DNA from: Panopea generosa
Lineage: Eukaryota; Mollusca; Bivalvia; Adapedonta; Hiatellidae
Reading direction: 5' to 3'
DNA: 64,000 nt
Assembly (NCBI GenBank): GCA_029582155.1
Contig: CM055900.1
Span: 43,521,624 to 43,585,623 of the forward strand
Positions 1 through 11,600 of this stretch are shown in pieces (position 1 is the stretch's first letter; each line of letters begins with the position of its first letter). A program made the position numbers and the translations under genes. The notes under the pieces are model-generated. The model was given only the letters and a program-made list of their open reading frames with translations. It had not been told where the DNA came from and did not search any database.

Positions 1-2790
1 ATCTCTGAAATTAATGGCCAATGTTCCCCAGATCTCTGAAAATAAATGGCACTGTTTAGTTTATATTAACTAATTGTGCTTGTTTGCGAGAAAAGTTCAA
101 AGCTTATTATATGCTTGGATAGAACCAGTATTTAGTGTTGTTTTTTTTAAGGTATCAAGTCCAGCAGGGGATCGAACTCGCAACCCCTGGCGTGAGTGGT
201 CAAGACGTTATCCTTTACACTACCGCCCTTATATTACATTGTGATTTATATGATATATATATATATATATATCAAAAGATCAATGACTATATATTAAAAT
301 TCCTTGATAAGATTCGCTGTAGAACTCTATCATAAAGAATAGAAAAATAAATTAGAGCCCATCCGCCACACATCCCCATGGTTAACTGATCACTCACTAA
401 ATAATGAAAACATTGTTCAAAACTATTCACTACTATAATCTCAACGCACATACGGGCATTTATGTAATATAATTTGAAAGATTATATTTGCCGAAATAAA
501 TTTTAGTAATTTATAGGTATTTTCTGTATTAATACAATCTTATTTTAAAATTTATTGGATATATTTATAAAATATAAATACTAAATAACAGGCAAATATA
601 TTTCGCATAATTCAACAAAACGGCTTATTATAAAATAAAAAGTAGAATGCCTTTTTTCGTTAAATATTTATTCTACAACTAAGTTTCTAAAAATAGTAAC
701 ACGCCGATATTAAGTCGTCATTTTGGCTTCACCTGCCATACCTTGTTGGTCTGACAGAGCATAGTTCTCAGTTTCTTCAGTAATTTGCGGAAAGTAACTG
801 GGAAGGGATGCTTATTCGTCAACCAAAATATAGAAAAAAGTATGTTGCACCATATGCGCAACTTCATTTATCGCGATCTTTGTTTAACAATTTACAAAAT
901 GTTGTAAAGTTTTCGGAAGCGTAAGGCGGAATTCACGCTTGACTTGGCTGTGTTTTGGTTGGCTTGCAGTAAATTCGAACACAATTTTTATTTTTGAAAC
1001 GTTAACGGATTTGCAAAACAAAAGTTAAATCATATAGCTTTAATATTTGTTAAGAGCGCAATTCACTGTTGTTATTAAGCAGAATGCTACATCTGCCGAT
1101 ATTCCACATTTTAATTGCAAACCAACAAGGAAGATGGAATAAAGTTTTATTTTGAAAAGCAAAATTATTGATCTCGGCGTATTTGTGTTGTTTCTTAAAA
1201 CATGTTGTTTTTAATCTTATAAAATATCCAATCTTGTAATGCAATCAGATGGATTAGTTTTGCAATATTTATTTTATTTAATTCCTAGGATTTTTGCTGC
1301 ATTTTATTTACAACTAAAAGTTCAGTCTCGTATTTTTTTTAGGTTTATATATGTTAGTTAAGAAAATGTGGTTACAAAACAATGACCTAAATATAATGTC
1401 AAAAATATGTTTTGACATATTTTTAAGATATCCACTTGTTGATCTGTAGTCCTCTGCATCTCTTAATTTTCTAATTGCATCTCCCATGGCCTTTTTTTCG
1501 ACGTGAAAATGTGTAAGTTACGTACAATTTTATTGCACATCAGAATAACTGCGCATTGTTTCCAAAAAGATGAACAAACATTTCCATCTAAGGCACAAAC
1601 CTGTACTGCACCATGAAATGTCACTGGTCAATAAAGGAGTACATGCACTTTTTAAAGGTCTTGACTCCCACTAGGCATAGGCCCAGACTTAATCCCTGCC
1701 TTCTTCCTGATGCCAGCAGTTCTTGAACAAGCCCCTGTATTGACTGATTTATACTGGGTGGTACTCTATCAACACCTGTGAAGTCCCACAAGATTGGAGA
1801 GACATCCTAACAGTACCTGTTTTAAGTAGACAAACATAAGTAGAGCTACCAGTCATTCACCTGTAATATATCTATAGAGTAGAACAGACATAGATACAGT
1901 CATATCTTGGCGATTGGTTCTTGATGGTGCCAAATCAAACAAGGCAGAGATGTGCTCTCATGACTTCCCAAGGTATAGTCGACGGCTCCCTCCTTGATCA
2001 ATGACCTGCCAGACTCGTGCAAATTTCGGATGCCTAATCGTTCTTTAAAATTCCTCAGTCCCCATGATGGCCTCCAGCTGCAGCAAGATCTCAGCACTAG
2101 AGGCAGAGCTGTACAAATATTTTTGAAGCATAAAAGTTATGTACACCGACTTCTAAAATGCCATTTGTCCTGAACAACCTTACTTGTCAAGCTAAATGGG
2201 ATTAATAAGCTTTCAATTAGCAACTTTGATTATAACATGTAACAAGTTTACACAAGTCGGTCTGATGGGTTCCCTCAATATGTTACACAATCGTGTTGGC
2301 AACACTATCTTATCAATACAGTTAATTCAGCCCAACAGATAATTATATGGTTATAGATCCGTGCTAGTTATTTTCATGACTAATTAAACCCATGTGTGTG
2401 TGTGCACACCAATTAAAGGTATAAATGATACATGTCAGAATTTCTGAAAATGGCATTTGCTTGGGACCAAAATTTTCAGAAGTGTCATTAAAAGGCAGAT
2501 GAAATTTAATGCCTCTTAGAACTTGGTAATCCAAGTTGGATCTGAAAGAGTCTGATGCAGACATCATACAACTTCCACTGCCTCACCTTGCATATTCAGG
2601 GCTTGAAATTTTTTATAAAAGCTACTCGTCCTGCCTTCCGAACATTTTTAATTGAATGCTTAAAATCAAAGAAATATTAAGGTGAGTTATATTACTTGTC
2701 CTTACTTGGGTAAATATTACTTGTCCTGACCAAATGTTCACTCGTCATGGCGAGTGGATGAGTGGATTTTTCCAACCCTGATATTTAAGG
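1..2790. other. Intergenic DNA upstream of PCIF1, no gene seen
   Basis: AT-rich DNA with only short open frames, none with recognisable protein similarity. Apart from a SINE-like remnant near the left edge and a short AT dinucleotide run at 251-273, I see nothing I can assign. A distal promoter or noncoding first exon of PCIF1 could lie here, because the PCIF1 start codon is preceded by a splice acceptor, but I cannot point to it. Confidence 0.5.
130..228 (-). repeat. tRNA-derived SINE fragment
   Basis: On the - strand the segment reads like a tRNA head: an A-box-like GGTAGTGTAAAGGAT and a B-box-like GAGTTCGATCCCC. The downstream part (on + strand AACCAGTATTTAGTGTTG) recurs near 54699 in the same arrangement. 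A repeated head plus tail says SINE rather than a working tRNA gene. Confidence 0.5.
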
Positions 2791-2799
2791 AGCAAGTAA

Positions 2800-3165
2800 A
2801 TACCTGGGAGGCGCACTCTCCAACAACATGAACGGGCACCAGTTTGTCAACAGAGTGGTCGCCTAAGACAACTGAATAATTGAATTCTTATAAAGGATTA
2901 CATAAAATCAGTCTGCCAGAGCAGCCATGTGCATTTCAATGGTACGCCTAGCTATCAGCATGATATACTCGACACCTGTGTGGGAGCTCTATCCTCAGAC
3001 TGCAGATTCAGCATCGGGCTGTCGGATATGCCTGTAATGATAACTTGGACAGGACACGAGACTGCTTGTCAATATTGATGGACAGCCTCCATGGACATAC
3101 TTGCAGATTAGGCAAACATATCCTAGTGGAGATAATTAAGCAACATTATTTCAAAATGATTAATT
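2800..3165 (+). pseudogene. LINE reverse transcriptase C-terminal fossil
   Basis: Conceptual frames resemble the tail of non-LTR retrotransposon reverse transcriptases. A degenerate stretch around 2808-2850 reads like the LG-x-L-S-N-N-M block. A cleaner stretch from about 3007 resembles the usual QRRAxRYVxND region (here QHRAVGYACNDNLDRT). It then continues as an open frame to about 3155. Frame changes and stops between the pieces show that it is dead. The clade is not determined. Confidence 0.55.
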
Positions 3166-3179
3166 GAACAAGGGGACAC

Positions 3180-3440
3180 CAGAGACTGTACAAAAAGTTG
3201 TTGTTGTAAGGTGTTCAGCATCGCTCTCAACAATTTTTCAGTCTAATTGCAATGGTGTCTACTTGAGACTATTCTTAGTGCTGCCATACTGGAGTATTAT
3301 GCCACAGATACATGGTATGTACCCCACACAGTCACATTATACTGACACTACGTCAACCAGACTTAGAACTATCCTCTAAATGTTGAGTACCAAGCGATGA
3401 AGCTTCTAGTACCATATTTCAAGTCTTCGGTCAGGGCCTT
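3180..3440 (-). repeat. tRNA-derived SINE, family S1, 3' body
   Basis: The reverse complement matches the body of the full S1 element at 44143-44466 almost throughout. Shared blocks include GGTACTAGAAGCTTC, CAGTATAATGTGACTG, TCAAGTAGACACC and GACTGAAAAATTGTTGA. The tRNA head is missing here, as expected of a 5'-truncated copy. S1 may belong to one of the superfamilies described in molluscs (V-SINE or MetaSINE), but I cannot choose between them. Confidence 0.75.
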
Positions 3441-4190
3441 TTTACCTTATATAATAGAGGCCGACATTTGTTGACTTCCCAATCGAAAAAAACACTATTT
3501 TTTCCCCAAACTAATGAAAGATTTTCCCAAATACAGACTGAAATTCCCAATTTGTTGACATAATTTTTCACTAAAAATCGATTACATACAACCTGTTTTA
3601 TGTCAATGTGTAAAAAACTGTTTAAAAATACCCTTGACAGTGATTCAAACCAAAAGTTGTAAAAAATACAAATGCTATCAATGTTCAGGTTATTTCATTT
3701 TCTTCCTTACTCTGGCGAATCAATCTTAGTGGGCAAGTAGAATATTCTCAAAGCGAATCTTCATATATAACGGAAATAAATTACATGCAAGGGACTAGTT
3801 ACCACCTGTTTATCGATCTAATCGTGCTCATTTATTTATAAATAAACCTGTAGACCAGTCAATATACAGGATGCAATGAGTTAATTGCTTTTTCCCAATT
3901 TGGTCGAAAATCGCCCTTCAATTACTGATTATTTTTTTTATCCACAAAAGTTAACAACATTAAAATGTAAAAACGAGATCATAAGAACCTATCATTTTAA
4001 AATATGATGCAATAAAGTGATTATGTTTCTATTTAAATAAACTTTGACCATTATCAACCAATGAGGAATAGTGTATTGTATTGTAAGGCATTTGTAACAA
4101 TTGATTGCAAGATTGATAAGTCAGCAGATGATTTAACATTAGGAAATTGTCCACGGAGCATATCTAAGAGAGGGCTGTCAAATTGTTGTA
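3441..4190. other. AT-rich repeat-like DNA, no gene
   Basis: No coding potential. The TTCCCAA-rich text at 3470-3560 and 3890-3920 resembles decayed interspersed repeat sequence; similar text appears near 21540-21620 inside a PCIF1 intron. I cannot name a family. Confidence 0.35.
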
Positions 4191-4194
4191 GTGT

Positions 4195-4436
4195 TTAACC
4201 CTTTACTCCATAATTATGCGATTTCCCGCACCAATCATAGAAGTCCTTTGAAAACAGTGCAGGCAGAGTTCAGATTGCTCGTAACGAGCATCTGAACACT
4301 TCCTGCACTGTTCTCCACTCTGTCAGTTAATTTAAACATAATTCACCCAATAATTCAAAAGCCTTCTATATGAGAGGTGTCCAAAGGCGTCTATATTTGA
4401 GGTATCCAAAGGTGTCTATATGAAGTAAAGGGTTAA
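4195..4436 (+). mobile_element. piggyBac-like MITE, copy 1 (with TTAA duplication)
   Basis: A non-autonomous element of about 234 bp flanked on both sides by TTAA (4195-4198 and 4433-4436). The ends are inverted: it starts CCCTTTACT and ends AGTAAAGGG. A TTAA target with CCC/GGG ends is the piggyBac signature. The centre holds a long imperfect hairpin (about 4255-4312, arms CAGTGCAGG/CCTGCACTG). Related copies lie at 11724 and 26526. Confidence 0.8.
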
Positions 4437-5348
4437 AAATGATGTCTTCTTTTTATGCCCCGCCCTTCGAAGAATTAAGTGTTACATTTGTTCATTTATA
4501 TGTTTGTGTGAGGTAAAAATTTGGTTTCCAATAATTTTTAAAAGGGGGGTTTATGTATTTAATTAGTATTTCATTTGTAGCTGTATAATTATAAAATACA
4601 GATCAAGTTCGATGTTTGCCAACATAAGTAAAATGTTACAGGAGTTGTGGCTTCTTTTCAACTTAATTTTCAGTAAAAAATTGGTCTCTGATCTATAGGT
4701 GAAGCATTCATTGCTTAGACATGTTTCTAGTTTACGCATGATTCTGAAAGGAATACCATTGTTTAAAATGTAATTTAATAAAAAAAAAATCTACATAATT
4801 ATTATGTAAGTGTTAGTAAGGTTAATGTTTAATGGGTTTTGGATTGACCTTTGAAATTTTTATTTTATACGTGGCAGTAAATTGCCCAAACCAAGGTAGA
4901 CAAAAAATAGACAATACTTGCAGCAGCAAGCAACCTTTATTTGAATATTTAAATGACCTTTATCAAATTTTGCATTTGTGTACAGTTAGTCAAAGAACAA
5001 AACATTTACCTGAGTATTGTAATCATATTCAAGTATCAAGTACAAATGTAATTTAAATACATAAATTTTATACATAATTTTTTAATACATAAATTTTTTA
5101 CATCCATGAATAAATTTTAACCAGGTAGTTTCCAAAACACAGTAGTATCCAAGTTAGATACTGGACCGCAAGGAGAAAGAACAATACTTGAAAACGTTTC
5201 TTTATTACTATCACATGGCTACATACCATGAAAAATAATTACTCAGTGTTGAAAAATTTCGAGCAGATTTGTGGTATTGGTATTTGTATGTCTTGACATA
5301 TACTTGGTGTTTAATTAAATATTAATTTCAAAACTATCTTTTATTTAG
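4437..5348. other. Proximal upstream region of PCIF1
   Basis: AT-rich and without recognisable coding sequence. It ends in a polypyrimidine-poor but plausible acceptor (TTTATTTAG) at 5348, so this segment is probably the intron between a noncoding first exon and the first coding exon of PCIF1. Confidence 0.35.
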
Positions 5349-5371
5349 GTTCATGTGAGAGTCGTTTCAAA

Positions 5372-5686
5372 ATGGCAGAGGTCCAGAAACCTCACATAAT
5401 GGACCAGTCACTTTCTGGAAAATCTGTTGGTGATATGACCAGAACAAATGGAGACACTGTTGGTGGTACTCCAGAACAAATGTCACCTGGCTCTAACAAT
5501 AAACAAGTACAGCACCAAACTTCTGTTGGGTCCATGGGATCGCCAGAACCCGTCGGCTCGGATGACTTGCCTGAAGAATTGCTGCAGATTGGCTGGAGGA
5601 AGTACTGGAGTAAGAGAGAAAACATGCCATATTATTTCAACAAAATTACCAATGAATCGCTGTGGGAGATGCCTCAAATTGTGCCA
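5372..5686 (+). CDS. PCIF1: PCIF1 coding exon 1 (WW domain)
   Basis: Residues 1-105. A low-complexity Ser/Gly/Thr N-terminus is followed by a complete WW domain (GWRKYW ... YYFN ... LWEMP) at about 66-101. Donor GTAAGT at 5687, phase 0. Translation continues five residues into the intron before a stop, so the exon end rests on the donor and on homology. Confidence 0.93.
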
Positions 5687-8600
5687 GTAAGTATCCTTAA
5701 ATGAACTAGTTTAATTAAAGGTATATGTTTGTTTTTCCCGTTGGTGACTAGAAGGGTAAAGAATAACTTTTTTACCTGTATTTCCCTTTAAGTAAACACA
5801 TTTTCAACTGGCAAAAAAATGAAGACATTGTAATACCAAGCTGTCAATAAATAGAATTAGATTATGCTGAAATAGAATTTTTTTTCACAATTTGGCTGCA
5901 TACAGTTATATAACACCAACTTTTGTGAAATGAAAAATCCACTTGAAAAATTTCTTTGGCTAGAGCTGAGTAAATTGCGATGCATTTTGTAAAGGTATGA
6001 ATTATGATGTACTATATTCCAGAAATATTGATTTGAAATTCATGAAGATGATCATTAAAATAATATATTTTACTTGAGAAAGACAAATTTATATAATGGT
6101 TGTACAGTTTCATTTAATATTAAAGTTAATCAACTACTTAAATAATATAGGTGTTACAATTGGATTACTTTTTTGTTTAAAAGAATATCAATAATAGACT
6201 AAGTGATATTGTTATACTGTGTTGTTATTTTCAACTGTTGATTTTCAGTGAACCAGGCTGACCTTTTTGGATTTCATAAGTTCTTATTTTGATTCTTTTA
6301 TTTTTGTTATTGTGAATGCTGTCTCGGAAATAATTATTCTGTAAATCCGTTTAATTGACAATGTATGCCATCTTTACAGGATACACTCTCTGATCCCCTT
6401 GGGATATCTGTGGAAGGTCTTCCACAGCCGAGCATAGGAGATAAAAGAATCAGTCGTCCAAGTGTGGATATCCCTCCCCAGGGTATGGGACAGAAAAGAA
6501 GGTCGAGCGGTGACTTAATTGGTAGTCCAACTGCTAAAAGACCAGCATTTGTTTACAGGTACAAATTGTGCTGTCACGATTATTTAATTTAACTCACTGG
6601 TATGTTTTCACTGTTCTTATTCTTTCTGCTGTTTGATAATTCAAAGATTCTTCAAATAACAGATGCAGCACTGAAGTGCTAAAAGTCACACGTCACAACA
6701 AACTGATGTTCACAAGTGATTACATGAAGGACAGTTTGATAACAACGTAAACTTGTTCTTTGAAGTGCATGCTTTAATTTTGTTTAGCAGTAATGCCTCG
6801 TAGCTTGTTTTACAGTGTATTTTTTAGCTCACCTGAGCCAAAGGCTCACAGGTGAGCTTTTGTGATCGCCAGGTGTCCTTCGTCCGTCGTTAACTTTTAG
6901 CTTTTAACATCTCGTCCTCATAAAACCACTGGGCCAATTTTGATATAACTTCACAGTAATGTTTCTTGGGTGACCCTCTACCAAGTTTGTTCAAGCCATC
7001 TTGATTCGTCAAAAAACATGGCCCCCAGGGGGCGGGGCAAGTTTAATTAGTAAAAACTTAAAAAACCTTCTTGTCAGGAACTACTGTCTTGATTTTAAAA
7101 TAATTTCACAGAAATGTATCTTGGGTGACCCTTTACCAAGTTTGTTCAAGCCATCTTGATACGCAAAAAACATGGCGGTCAGGGGGTGGGGTTAGTTTGC
7201 TATATAAGCTATAGTAAAAACTTAAAAAATCTTCTTGTCAGAAACTATTTGCTAGATTTTAAAATAATTTCACAGAAATGTTCCTTGGATGACTCTTTAC
7301 CAAGTTTGTTCAAGCTGTCTTGATTCATCAAAAAACATGGCAGCCAGGAGGTGGGGTTAGTTTTATGTCAAATAAATGCCCTTGTTTTATAGCATGAATG
7401 TCTGTATATAGCAATTATTATAAGAAGAGGTAATAAACTCTTTAAATAAACCTTTTTTTTGCTATTATTATACAATATTATACCAGATATAAGTTTTAAA
7501 AGATAATTCATCATAAAAGATGAATGAAACAATTATAATCAATGATTGAAATATTATTCATAAATCATGAACCATTTTAAAATAGGTGTTTTTCTGAATA
7601 TAAAAGTCAGAGTTTTTATGGTACAGACAGGGATGGTTTACTGCTTCATAATAAAGCAGTACCATAGTTTTAGCTAGTTTCTTCACAGCAAGAAGTCTGC
7701 TTGAGATTTTCAGTGTCAAAGTGTACTTGAAATCTCGGAGGAGGAGCTTAATTGTTTTTGGGGGAGAGTGCACTGCGACAAAGATTCTTTTAAGCGAGAG
7801 ACTTTGGGAAGGCTTGTGTTTGAAACTCATAGGAATATTTATTGTCCTGGAACTGTGGATTGTTTCATGCACAATAGTTTAGTCTGATGCTTTAGTTTGA
7901 AACCGTTCTCAAACATTACAGGTTAGTTTTGTGCTGGAACTGGATTTTTATTTTAGTTCGAAGACTTAGGTTTGGAACAGTCTCCAAACGTATAGGCAGC
8001 TATAGTAAAAACTTCAAAAGCCTTCTTGTCAGAATCTACTAACCTGATTTTGATGTAATTTCACTGACATTTACCATTGGTGAACCTCTACCAAGTTCGA
8101 ACTCTTCTACGCATCTGTTACATCTTCAAAACAAATCCAAATTCTAACTACTTGCCCATCTCGTCTTTCTGGAATTTTGAGTGTACGTGTATTATATAAT
8201 CTACTTAAGTTGTGAACTCAAGGTCAGTCAGGTGAGGGATATAGGGCCATCTTGGCCCTCTTTTATTTGAAATTATAGTCTCACATACCGGTATTTCTAC
8301 TTTGAAAGGTTTACATGATTGTTTTTGTTCTTTTTATGTTTTTTACATGTATAATATATTATGTATAGTAATAAACGTTTTTCTTCTTCATAACTTCAGT
8401 CCATTCTGGAATTTTGAGATGCCAACTAATGCAGTGATCTATGAGAGAGCCCCGTGTGTATTACCCCAGCCTCATCCAGAAATTGAAATGATGCGCGCGC
8501 AGTTTGTGACAAAGCTGAGACAGCACTACCAGGAGCTGTGCCATTCAAGAGAAGGTATATAATTTTTACATCTCTACAGTTATACCTGTATACTGTATAA

Positions 8601-11600
8601 GTATAAAATGAAAAGTCATTTCTGAATATCATATGGTGGGTAAAATATAATGGTGCAGTATTATACAGATTGTAGACTTAATTTTAGCAGAATGTTTGTC
8701 TGTAAATTTTAGGCTCTCAGAACTTTTTCCTAAAATGTTTGCCTGCAGTAGTCGTGTAAGCCATGATGTGAACAAATTTTTAAAACATACTTGCCTTGGT
8801 GAATTATATAAATATAAATATTTCATAATGTCTGTTTATGACATTTACCAGTGGTTCAATAGTTGTCTGTAAATACATTGCATCTGATTTTTTTTATCCC
8901 AGTTGGTGGACTGGTTTATGATTATTTCAAACATCGAAGTCTGTGTTTTTCGGTACAGAGTTTTGTTCATTTTCTTGCAATGCGCACCAGGTCATAATTC
9001 ATAAAGGGCCGAGTGATAACGCAATTATGATCTTGTGATCAAGAACTTTTTACAAGATTTTGCAATTTTTTTTTATATTTTGTAATAAGTATGCAGCAGA
9101 ATGGTACTCAACCTGTCAGTCTGTCATTTACAAATATAAGACCCCTGATGCCTATACACAAGCGTGTGGTCTACTTGTACTACATGGGTCTTGTATTGAA
9201 TGTGCTCATGATTTTGATTTCATTTTTGCTTGACTTAACAGTCAGACAGATGTATTGCCTCTAGTTTCAGGTTTGTGTATATCAATATTTGGAAATTGTA
9301 CGATACCGTATACAGCATTATTTCTGCGATTCAACGCAGAATTATGTTTAACAATATTTACTCAACAAACTTAAGCATACAGAACAAACACGGCTCGAAA
9401 AACTTCAGAAGATTTTTGACATCATTGCTCTTAGGCAAAAATCAAAATATACAGTGTTAATGATAAATTTGAAAGTTTTAGTTGGAGTTGTATGTCTCTG
9501 TCAAAATAACATACCATTTATAGATCAGTAGTTAATGTCAAGATGGAGAAATTGTATCAAACTAATGAATTAAAAAGAAGCAAATGCCATTTACAGAGCC
9601 CCAGATAAGATACTTACCTGCGCATATGATGCATTAAAAATTGGTGGATAGGCATCAAATATTATGCATAAGCAACAAGTTTTACGCTAAAATCAATTTT
9701 TCTATCCATAAATAAGTTTACATTCTCTGAAAGTCTATCTTCATTGCACTAATTTCTTATCAGTGTAAATAAAAATAACTGAATGGTTTCAATATAACAC
9801 GCTTCTGTGATAAAGTTTACCTGTTGTAATTGTAATTCAGTCTATTTAATTAATAATATATAGGTCCCGAATTTGTCTTTTCCTTGCAGTCAGAGTCGGA
9901 ACATGACCGAGTTTTAATATCACTCCAATTATATTTTGCCCCGAAGAGAAAATGTCTTTAAACTGATATGAAATTGTCAACAAATAAACTGTAACCATGA
10001 CGCAAAAAACTAAACAGCAAACTAACTTAAGTTCGTTTTTCACCAATTATGATAAAAACAATAATTTAACAATAATTTAACATTGAAGTTTCAACTGTGC
10101 ACTGACTGTATATCATATGCGCAATACTCATCACTATTCTGAAAAATTCAAGAATACTTATCTACTCTGATTTTGATGTGTTGAAATTATCTGGGGCTCT
10201 GCATTTACTTGAACCAGTAAATACAATGTTTGTTAAAAACTTTATTTAAGTGTTTGGATTAAAAGAAGACGCATTTCTCAAAAAATCTGATCCATTTGAA
10301 AGTAAATCTGGTAAGTTTAGTTGTATGAGATGTGCTTGCAAATTTAAAAATTATCCTTAAAGAGTGCTTGAATTTTCCCCAGCTTTATCTGTATGACATC
10401 TGACAAAGCTCCAAAGATTGTTTACCTTTGTACAGTCGCCAATAGACATGCTATGCACATACAACTATAATGTCCAAGTACATGTATACTCTTTATAAGG
10501 ATATGGAATAATAGCTGGAAGTTCTCATTGTAATCATGCTTTATATGTATATTTTGAATTTGTGTTGGTAACAAATACGGGTGTATGTTTTTGTTCATTT
10601 TAATGTTTGTTGGTAATGATGCAACATTATATAATCATTTGATTTGATTTTCTTCTTTAATTATAATTCCATGTACATTCAAATATGCGAAGACTGTTTC
10701 TAATGTGTGCCAAACTGTTTAAACTGTCTGTTTGATCATCCATCTGTCTGTCTGTCATTCCTACTGTCACTCATTCCTTCTGTCACACTTTGGCAGACTC
10801 TGGATTTCGAAACTTGAGCTCCTTTTACAGATTAGATCAGATTTAATTTAAACTTAGCATATATCATCAACATAAAGTGTTCATTCCCATATTATTGGAA
10901 TGTTCCAGTTGTTTAAATATTTTTTCTGTTAACATTATGTAGATATGTTAGATAATGTTGTATTTTTACTAAATGACAAATCATTGTGAATATTGCAGGT
11001 ATTGATGCCCCAACTGAATCATTCAATCGCTGGTTACTGGAGCGTAAAGTTATAGACATGGGATCAGATCCGTTACTGCCGTGTGGGTGTCCAACTGATG
11101 TATCCCCATCCCTGTATAGAGAAATCATGAATGACATACCCATAAAATTGGTCAAACCAAAATATTCAGGAGATGCAAGGAAACAGCTTCTCCGGTATGC
11201 AGAGGCAGCAAAGAAGATGATTGAATCTAGGTACAGTTCTTCCATTTAAAGTTGCTTATCTTTTAAGTTTTAAACAAGATAATGTCATTTACAACATTGA
11301 TTATGTAACAACTGGGTAGAAAGAGTATTTCTAGTTTGAAATGTTATAAAAGTGGCAATATGGGCAAACATTCGACAAGTATGTGTTTGTTTGTACTATG
11401 AATTTTTAGGGAAAACACATCCACGATTTGACAAAATATTTCCTTCCAGCTTTTAGAAGCTATTGATCAGAGTTATATATTTTTTTTTTAGTTTTAAAGT
11501 TTTGCGACTGACTATTTATTTGTTCATTTCCATGTTGAAATATCACTAGCCTATTACCACTGAGGTTGTTGGGTTGAACCTATAATCAGTAATGTTGTAG

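Noticed and set aside
7558-7872. 104-codon - strand open frame
   Set aside because: Inside repeat-associated DNA of PCIF1 intron 2, no recognisable family, no splice or promoter support.
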